Part shown: positions 56,354-64,000 of the stretch, one piece after another
How positions within the stretch are numbered: position 1 is the first letter of the stretch
How the letters are laid out: each line of letters opens with the position of its first letter
From: Leptasterias polaris
Lineage: Eukaryota; Echinodermata; Asteroidea; Forcipulatida; Asteriidae
DNA length: 64,000 bases
Reading direction: 5' to 3'
Assembly: GCA_037783415.1 (NCBI GenBank)
Contig: JAZGTN010000188.1
Span: 1,364,001 to 1,428,000, forward strand
Translations under genes and position numbers: made by a program
Notes under the pieces: generated by a model
Databases searched by the model: none
Told to the model about the DNA's origin: nothing
Seen by the model: only the letters and a program-made list of their open reading frames with translations

Positions 56354-59300
56354 CAGACCAGCAAAATTCTTTTGCTTGAGTCGATACTTAAATGTTGCTT
56401 GTGTTAATGCTCTGGTCAGTTCTATGGCCAAAGCAGCATCTTCTTCAGAATTGACCTCCGGATCTGACTACAAAGAAAGGTCAAGTAAAGAGATATAATG
56501 AGCTTGATCAATCTTTATATCGTAGCCAAAGCTACATATATGACAGCTTGATCAATCTTTACATCGTAGTCAAAGCTTCATATGATAGACAGCTTGATCA
56601 ATCTTTACATCGTAGTCAAAGCTACATATGATAGATAGCTTGATCAATCTTTACATTGTAGTCAAAGCTACATATGATAGACAGCTTGATCAATCTTTAC
56701 ATCGTAGTCAAAGCTTCATATGATAGATGGCTTGATCAATCTTTACATCGTAGTCAAAGCTACATATGATAGATAGCTTGATCAATCTTTACATCGTAGT
56801 CAAAGCTTCATATGATAGATAGCTTGATCAATCTTTACATCGTAGTCAAAGCTTCATATGATAGATAGCTTGATCAATCTTTACATCGTAGTCAAAGCTA
56901 CATATGATAGATGGCTTGATCAATCTTTACATCGTAGTCAAAGCTACATATGATAGATAGCTTGATCAATCTTTACATCGTAGTCAAAGCTTCATATGAT
57001 AGATAGCTTGATCAATCTTTATATCTTAGCCAAAGCTACATATGATAGATAGCTTGATCAATCTTTACATCGTAGTCAAAGCTTCATATGATAGATAGCT
57101 TGATCAATCTTTATATCTTAGCCAAAGCTACATATGATAGATAGCTTGATCAATCTTTACATCGTAGTCAAAGCTTCATATGATAGATAGCTTGATCAAT
57201 CTTTATATCTTAGCCAAAGCTACATATGATAGATAGCTTGATCAATCTTTACATCGTAGTCAAAGCTTCATATGATAGATAGCTTGATCAATCTTTACAT
57301 CGTAGTCAAAGCTTCATATGATAGATAGCTTGATCAATCTTTACATCGTAGTCAAAGCTTCATATGATAGATAGCTTGATCAATCTTTACATCGTAGTCA
57401 AAGCTTCATATGATAGATAGCTTGATCAATCTTTACATCGTAGTCAAAGCTACATATGATAGATAGCTTGATCAATCTTTACATCGTAGTCAAAGCTACA
57501 TATGATAGATAGCTTGATCAATCTTTACATCGTAGTCAAAGCTTCATATGATAGATAGCTTGATCAATCTTTATATCTTAGCCAAAGCTACATATGATAG
57601 ATAGCTTGATCAATCTTTACATCGTAGTCAAAGCTTCATATGATAGATAGCTTGATCAATCTTTACATCGTAGTCAAAGCTTCATATGATAGATAGCTTG
57701 ATCAATCTTTACATCGTAGTCAAAGCTTCATATGATAGATAGCTTGATCAATCTTTACATCGTAGTCAAAGCTACATATGATAGACAGCTTGACCAATCT
57801 TTACATTGTAGCCAAAGCTACATATGATAGATAGCTTGATCAATCTTTACATCGTAGTCAAAGCTTCATATGATAGATAGCTTGATCAATCTTTTTTATA
57901 TTGTAGTCAAAGCATGTACATCTGGATTAGATAGCTCCTGAACTGGGCATCTTCACTCACAGTCATTCTATCTTCATTAAAGGATAGGTTTGATGAGTTT
58001 TCATAATTTAGGGTTGAACTCCGGATTAACATGCGTTGCTGGCACATTACCAACTGAACTATCTAGCCCTAATGTTGACGGTCTCCCTGTTTTGTCAATA
58101 ACCGGTCTCGTTTGGGGTGCCATTCAGACGCCATTCATCCTGCCATACAGCCAGGGATAACATCATCACATCCAAACTATTGATACAACCTGGGAAGTGG
58201 CAGCAGCGGGATCACCTTAAGGGGCCAATCTTTATGTTTCAAATATCAAGTAAAAAACCAAAAGAGAAAACTGAGTTTGTATAACTTACAAGGGACTTCA
58301 GCAATTTATCAACTGATATGGATCCTTCAGCAAAGACTTTGCTGATGCCTCTGATGCTGTTATTGCTTTCACTTGTCTGTATTAAAAAATGAAGGCAGAA
58401 ATCAATTCATTAATACACAAGCTGACATTTCAGACTTGACAATAATGTACAGTGATAATATTTTAAATGTGCAGTTTTTGTATTCTGAAATGTACAGTAG
58501 GTATGTTTATGTTATGAATAACTCTTACTATTTATCTATTTACATTTTTTCCCTGGTTTATTAAAATATTGCATTTGTAGCCCGGAAACAACATTGTCCA
58601 CAATAAAAACATTTTGAGGCAAGCTTTAGAATAAATATGCCATTTTATAAGAATGTGTTTCAGTTTACAATGCTAAATGAAGAGCACTGTTTTTATTGGT
58701 GCAGTCAACACTGGACTGTTTGTTGCAAGGTACTGGTAGCACAGGCCCATAGTTCTTTTGCCATATGACTGCATGATCACCAGCTACACATGTATGACCC
58801 TCTCAATGAAATCCATTGAGTGTTGCACTGGAATAAAAGAGTGGCGATGATGTTTTAATTGGCTGTTTAAAACTAGCAGGATCGTGGCTATGACATAAAG
58901 GATAGAGCCAAAGGCGCTGTACTTTATTGCATAGCCGTGACCCATGTAAGACCGAGTCACCACTCTTTTATTCCCATTTCTACTTAATACCCTTTTTGTG
59001 AAAAAGCGTAAAAATAAAAGGAAAATTGTAATTAAACTTGTCTTTATGTAAATTGTTTCATTTCCTGTCCTCAGGCCCTTTCGCCAAAGATCACTTTGTC
59101 TGTGATGCTCAACAGTTGTGCGAACGCCCACATACTAATAAATTTTACATTGAGTACATATGTATTGATTACGTTATGCATTATTAGTGCTCATGTAAGC
59201 TGGCGCGCCACCACACATATGGCTATAGCCAACTTTAGCACTTTAGCTAACTGGTCTTAAACAGCTGCCATACTCGTTTCCCCACTGTCTCTAGACCAAG

Positions 59301-62300
59301 TTATTTGTATAATATCTATCTGCTGGAAACTGGGTCCATTTTTTGTGAGTAGTATTTACCATGCGCACAATAATTAACGACAGCTTGATAATGTTGATCA
59401 TGTAGAAGTAGGCAACATGACACTACAAACACAGTGCACTTCCCATCAACATCTTTGCACTAATTGTGCAAGTTATTATAGCTGTAATAATTGCACCAGG
59501 GATTGCATTGTGTGATCTTAATTATTAGTAGTATACAGAGAGGCAAACTAATGAAATGCACATCAGAAACAAACATACACTTTCAAGAATTTTGATTACA
59601 GATTAATGTGCTTGTCAGAGATTAACAGAGCCATTAAACTGTTACATGTTCAGTAATTGGGTATCTTGTATAGTACTTACCCTGTGATCATTGTTTAAAG
59701 GTGTCAACGAATCTCCAAATCGGCGTTGATGTTCTTGAGATATAAATACATCACTACAGTAAGGTCTCAGCTGGTCATCAGTCATAGGTAATGGCATGGA
59801 CGATATCCTGCAAGAATCAAACAGGTCATATAACTCACAGCTCCAGAGAATTAAGCATAACAAACATACATAGAGACACATTTTGTTGATTTGATATCTG
59901 GTGAATATTGGTGGAACGTTTCAACTCTTACTACTATCCACAAACTTACCCAGATAAAAACATAACAAGATACAGATCATAAACTGGGATCTACCTATGT
60001 AATAGTTTCTTATTTTGTTTAAACCTACAAGTGTATCCACCTACTAGTGTAATTATTTTTTTAAAACTCACTGACTAAAAGATGTGGATGGCATTGTGTG
60101 TGAGACATTTGAATGCCTCATTGAAGTGGACTGTACATCATTTGAGATAGAAGCATCTTGCTGGATCAGATTGTTGTCCATCGGAGCCTGCTGAAAAGTG
60201 GACATGGAATGAACATCACTGGAAGATGTTTGGTGATAAGGAGTTACTACCTCAAATGAGAACGCTTGAGATGGAAGACAAGTCGGTTGTATTGATTCCT
60301 TACTTGGCTGGATAGATGCCTTGGATTGATTAGTGAGTTGAGGTGAGGGATGAGAGAGGTTGGATTGTAATGTCACACAGTGTGAAGTGTCATCCTTTGC
60401 TGGTATGTGTGGAGATAGTGTAGAATCACACATAAATGGTGCCTCATCTGCCTGGCTGTCATGATGCCTATCAATCAACCCACAATGGGTCTCAAGCTCA
60501 TCTGATTTACAAAAACACATGAAGCTCCAAGTTATTTTTCAGTGAACACAATATCAAAGAAATACAATTGAAAAAAAGCATCAGACATCAATGTGTAAAC
60601 CAAACGGCTATAATTATAAGCTGCATCAAAACACACCTAACTTTAGATCCACAAAGGACTGTTGCTTTTTGGATAACTGTAAAACTATCTTCATTTATAA
60701 TTCATTAAAAATATAGTAATAAAAAATAACTATTTACAATGAACTGTCAAAAAGTGACGATAAAAATAGAACTCGCCCATCATTATTCTTGTTATACTTT
60801 TCTTCTGCCTTAGTTTACAGCATGAGTTCATACTTTCACATTGACAATCATGCTGACATGTCGCTGTATTAACATTTCGGAAACATCTGAACTCATTATC
60901 AGTATCACTGAATTTGGTTTTACATTCCCTTCTACTTGATACTGGAACTATGAAGTGTCATTTGGCAGTGGATCTCAAATCTTTAAACAACTTACCTATC
61001 ATGTTATCCTGCTGCTCTTCCTGTCCATCACAATCTCTCTCACTGCTAAATCTGATGTGTGTCTGACCTGGCCCATCTCTCTTAGCAGCTATCTTGATAA
61101 TACTATTCAATAATACTGCTAAATCAACCGACTCACGCTTTTGTAACTTCTCATTGTGTCTGTAAACATCTTTCACTGTGCAGTATTGCTCTGCTAAATC
61201 AGGCTTCAGTTTTTTCTAAGAAACCAAATAAAAACACCAATCATAGAGGTGAGATTCACACTTTGTGTTAATTGAGCTGTCTCTCATCAAACATAGGTTC
61301 ACACGACTCATACTTCGTTCTTGTTTTAGGGCAAGGCATTTTTCTTGTGTTTTTAGGGCTTTTCTAGTAGGAGGGAAATTACAATTTGTTTTGAGGCAAT
61401 GATCAGGAGAACGCAGGCAATTGCCTTCATGAATATCAAGCTGCTTTTACAGGTCCATTGTAATAACACAATGCATGAAGGAGAGCAGATACACAATTCT
61501 GTTCAAGCTAGGCCCAATCCAGAACCAGACCTAGGGCTGAGTTAAAACAACTCTCAAACCTAAGTTGGCAGCAGACTATTTCTTACAAAAAAAATAATGA
61601 AATTCTGAGCACTGAAAGCACACATTAGAAGAAAACAAAGTTTTGCCTGGTTAGCCTGCTGCCCCTAAGAAACTCACACATGTCAAATTGATTGAGTAAG
61701 ATAAAGAATTGTAGGAACTCACGATGTATGCCTGTCCGTGTGATTTTGCCATGACATGCAGGTAGATACGTCTTCTTGGTATGTTTGATTTACCACATAA
61801 GCTGCATTCATAGGTGTCACCCTTAGCATCAGGTGTTACCACTTTGGTCACAAAATCAAGACCTATCACATCAAAATAAAATTAAATCATCCTATTGCAT
61901 AAAATATTGTGATCATCATTTCCACAGGGGTGTAAATATAACATTTCAGTTATTTACAACAATCATATATCTCATAAGTAATAAAAATTAGAAAATTAGT
62001 TAGTGGCCTGACCTTTCGACCCTAGCAGAGTCTTTCTCGAAGGCTAAATGGAATGCTTTGTGTTGTCATTTAGCCTTCGAGAAGGACTCTGCTAGGGTCG
62101 AAACGTCAGGCCACTTACTAATTTTTGAATTTATACCACAGGTTGGTGCTGCAACAGCTAATTCTATTTTCTAAAGTAATAAACATATCTCTACTGCATC
62201 CTTATGCTGATCTTGAATAATACACAGTACAAAATTTAGTCTTACCAACGATAGGTCTTTCATTCTGGTTGTGACACTGTGGTACAAATCCTCCAGGCCT

Positions 62301-63122
62301 TAAGCTACGCCTTTTATACTTATTCTTACAAGCATCAACAGCTCCTGTAAATAAACAATAATAGTTGCATTTCTTTCTTCAGGCTTTATTACCCTGTAGA
62401 TCAAAAAACAAAAACAACTTAGGACCTGTTTGCTCCCCTGTTTGACCAATCCAACAGTAATGCAACGATAATTTTACCAGCACTACCTACCTTTTTGCTT
62501 TGTTTCCACAATGGAACCGTTTTTTCCCAATTTCGTAAATAAGTTTAGTTGTTCTGTAAAATTTGCCCCAGTCTGAGGCGAGACATCCCATGGGAACAGC
62601 TATAGTCAACAATAAAGAGCAAACATGTCACACTTCATTCAATACTTTACAAGCAAACAAAATTAATAACTAAATACAATTTTTGCCAAACAGTTGTTAC
62701 TTTATGCACACAAGCAACATACATCATTACATATTCAATACTTTTTTGGGGGTCACTAAAAACCAAAGTAAAGTGTTAGGTAATTTTAATGTACATGAAA
62801 AAGTACAATAAAACTTAGTATCACCAAGTAAGTGTAACAATTACTTATTGAGTTTCATCATAATTTCAAATTGATTCATGTCTGCTCATTGATTGTGAAA
62901 TTAGTGTAAGTCACACTTTACATACCTAGGTTGTATGATGGGTCCTTGGTCTGCATGTTCTACAAATAAAACCAAACCAGCAATATTCATCATTGGAACA
63001 GGACAAGATAAAAATATGTAACAAATAATGTATTTGTTATGTGTATTAATTACCAGTTTATGTTTAGGTCCTTTAAGATGCATCTTAAGATTGAGAGGTC
63101 CGCTGCACACAACATCACATAG
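56354..63122 (-). CDS. Protein with two U1-type C2H2 zinc fingers (5' partial; last exon not found)
   Basis: Exons in gene order: 63054-63122, 62491-62599, 62246-62344, 61723-61862, 60996-61215, 60072-60501, 59681-59807, 58290-58376, 56354-56467. All are GT-AG with compatible phases, giving 465 codons. Finger 1 is split by the first visible boundary (LCDVVCSGPLNLKMHLKGPKH); finger 2 is complete (CSLCGKSNIPRRRIYLHVMAK then SH). Both fit C-x2-C-x12-H-x5-H, a spacing used by RNA- or dsRNA-binding U1/matrin-type fingers. The pair is joined by a basic linker (KNKYKRRSLRPGGF). A helical segment follows (ESVDLAVLLNSIIKIAAKRD), then a long Ser/Gln/Pro-rich disordered region, and a C-terminal helical part (EEDAALAIELTRALTQATF). 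I do not recognise the orthologue. A 34-bp candidate exon at 62926-62959 was left out because its phase does not fit. Confidence 0.8.
56501..57913. repeat. 46-bp minisatellite, ~31 units
   Basis: Units of AGCTTGATCAATCTTTACAT plus CGTAGTCAAAGCTTCATATG plus ATAGAT. There are at least two variant types (CTTCAT/CTACAT; TACATCGTAGTC/TATATCTTAGCC) intermixed along the array. It lies in the last resolved intron of the zinc-finger gene, starting 34 bp from exon 56354-56467. Confidence 0.97.
58010..58245 (-). repeat. tRNA-related SINE-like repeat, copy 2
   Basis: Second, more degraded copy of the repeat at 5405-5670, same orientation. Shared tracts include CTCCGGATTAAC, CTATCTAGCCCTAATGTTG, TTTGGGGTGCCA and CAACCTGGGAAG. 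It lies 45 bp from exon 58290-58376 of the zinc-finger gene. Confidence 0.75.
61993..62125. repeat. Inverted repeat, ~58-bp arms
   Basis: Arms 61993-62050 and 62067-62125 are nearly perfect inverted copies containing CCTAGCAGAGTC and CTCGAAGGCTAAATG, with a 16-base loop. The right arm carries GGACTC...GGGTCGAAACGTC. It lies in an intron of the zinc-finger gene. Confidence 0.9.
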
Positions 63123-63174
63123 CTGTCAAGAAAACCAACAAAATATCAGTGAGTTTTTGTACATGCACTGAAAT

Positions 63175-63952
63175 GCGCCGTATTTTTGACCGCGTGAGGG
63201 CGCTCTCAAAAATATTTTTATCACTTCCGGGGGTATAAGCGATTATCGTCTGCTCAGCTCTGTGTACAGTTTTAACGTCAGCTTCACTTCTGTGCGCGGT
63301 ATAGTTTTTAGTTGCTTCTAAGGTTGGTTATAACGGCTCCTTTAAAGGTCTTATTGTTCGTAATGGATATGATGTCTGGTGGTAACGTGTTCCAGTCTTT
63401 TTAATAACTGTTAGGGGGAAGTATTTGAAGCAGTCTAAATTTACTCTTTGTTTGCGGAGAACAGTTGGTAATGTAGGCCTTGCACTTTGCTGTGAATGTG
63501 ATTGTGTCTGGATTGGCGTGTGACAAAAAGACATCCCAGAGCTTGATGACCCCACTGCAGCATCAGTTATTCAGCTCAAACGTTGGTTAGCAAGCAGAAG
63601 AGGAGCATCAACTTCTGGCAATGAAACGGAGCTTGTAAAAAGGTAAACGAACAGTTCACGTTCATTGACTGTCCATCCATGCCTATCTTGGATAATCCTA
63701 AACTACATCGTGTAGACAGTTAAGGACTGGAACACGTTACCACCAGACATCATATCCATCACGTACAATAAGACCTTTAAAGGAGCCGTTATAACCCACC
63801 TTAGAAGCAACTAAAAACTATACCGCGCACAGAAGTGACAGAACGCCGATGTTAAAACTGTACACAGAGCTGAGCAGACGATAATCGCTTATACCCCCGG
63901 AAGTGATAGAAATATTTTTGAGAGCGCCCTCACGCGGTCAAAAATACGGAGC
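63175..63952. repeat. Large inverted repeat made of two LINE 3' ends
   Basis: Arms 63175-63412 and 63715-63952 (about 238 bp each) are inverted copies with few differences. On the plus strand the right arm encodes a LINE reverse transcriptase tail (VKDWNTLPPDII, NKTFKGAVITHL) and then non-coding sequence. The left arm holds the same on the minus strand, and minus-strand frames to 63555 extend it with more RT tail. The 302-base centre contains a SAP-like exon. Confidence 0.85.
63540..63642 (+). pseudogene. Possible SAP-domain exon fragment
   Basis: A plus-strand frame reads IQLKRWLASRRGASTSGNET followed by ELVKR and then GTAAAC, a plausible donor. The pattern L-K-x-W-L-x-x-R-G-x-x-x-S-G-x-x-x-E-L-V resembles SAP domains, which bind DNA. 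It is trapped between two inverted LINE ends, so it is likely a relic or a captured exon. The parent gene is unknown. Confidence 0.4.
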
Positions 63953-64000
63953 ATTCAAAATACACCGTTAATTTACAGGTTACGTTTGTGAAAGCAAAGG

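Noticed and set aside
62926..62959. 34-bp candidate exon of the zinc-finger gene
   Set aside because: It has AG and GT edges but its length breaks the reading phase that fits all other exons.

Overview
This window is intron-rich, AT-rich animal (metazoan) nuclear DNA. GT-AG introns interrupt conserved metazoan genes, and most remaining space is minisatellites, SINE-like repeats, LINEs, a Penelope-like element, an LTR retrotransposon and foldback DNA transposons. The element types suggest a marine invertebrate, but I cannot name the species. No prokaryotic genes, CRISPR arrays or rRNA genes were seen.

Three cellular genes are supported. (1) MED24, the Mediator subunit, lies on the minus strand from 39023 to 6352. 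I could join 23 coding exons with consistent splice phases into a frame of about 1052 codons. (2) PTGES3/p23, the Hsp90 co-chaperone, lies on the plus strand from 48948 to 52840 with 6 coding exons and 166 codons. (3) A gene for a protein with two U1-type zinc fingers lies on the minus strand from 63122 to 56354. Nine exons are resolved; the 5' end is outside or unresolved and the last exon was not found. MED24 and PTGES3 are divergent, about 9.9 kb apart. PTGES3 and the zinc-finger gene are convergent.

Layout: 1-2676 is a 40-bp satellite with a 120-bp higher-order pattern. 2.7-6.35 kb is intergenic with foldback and SINE-like repeats. 6.35-39.0 kb is MED24, whose introns hold two minisatellites inside a hAT-like element, a partial tandem duplication of exon 9, a 55-bp minisatellite split by a 5.95-kb Ty3/gypsy element with indistinguishable LTRs, a decayed Penelope-like element and a LINE. 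39.2-48.4 kb is a transposon-rich spacer with a 2.5-kb hAT-like element, a 3.2-kb element with perfect 47-bp inverted termini and TAA target duplications, and a LINE remnant. 48.9-52.8 kb is PTGES3. 56.35-63.1 kb is the zinc-finger gene with a 46-bp minisatellite in one intron. The window ends in a 238-bp-armed inverted repeat that encloses a SAP-like exon.

The most unusual object is the LTR retrotransposon at 25065-31018. It has features of the CsRn1 clade (tRNA-Trp-like primer site, CHCC Gag finger) and carries an extra ORF before gag that retains the S, G, N and H landmarks of SGNH/GDSL hydrolases. Its LTR also contains an ATG followed by seven codons and a consensus splice donor.
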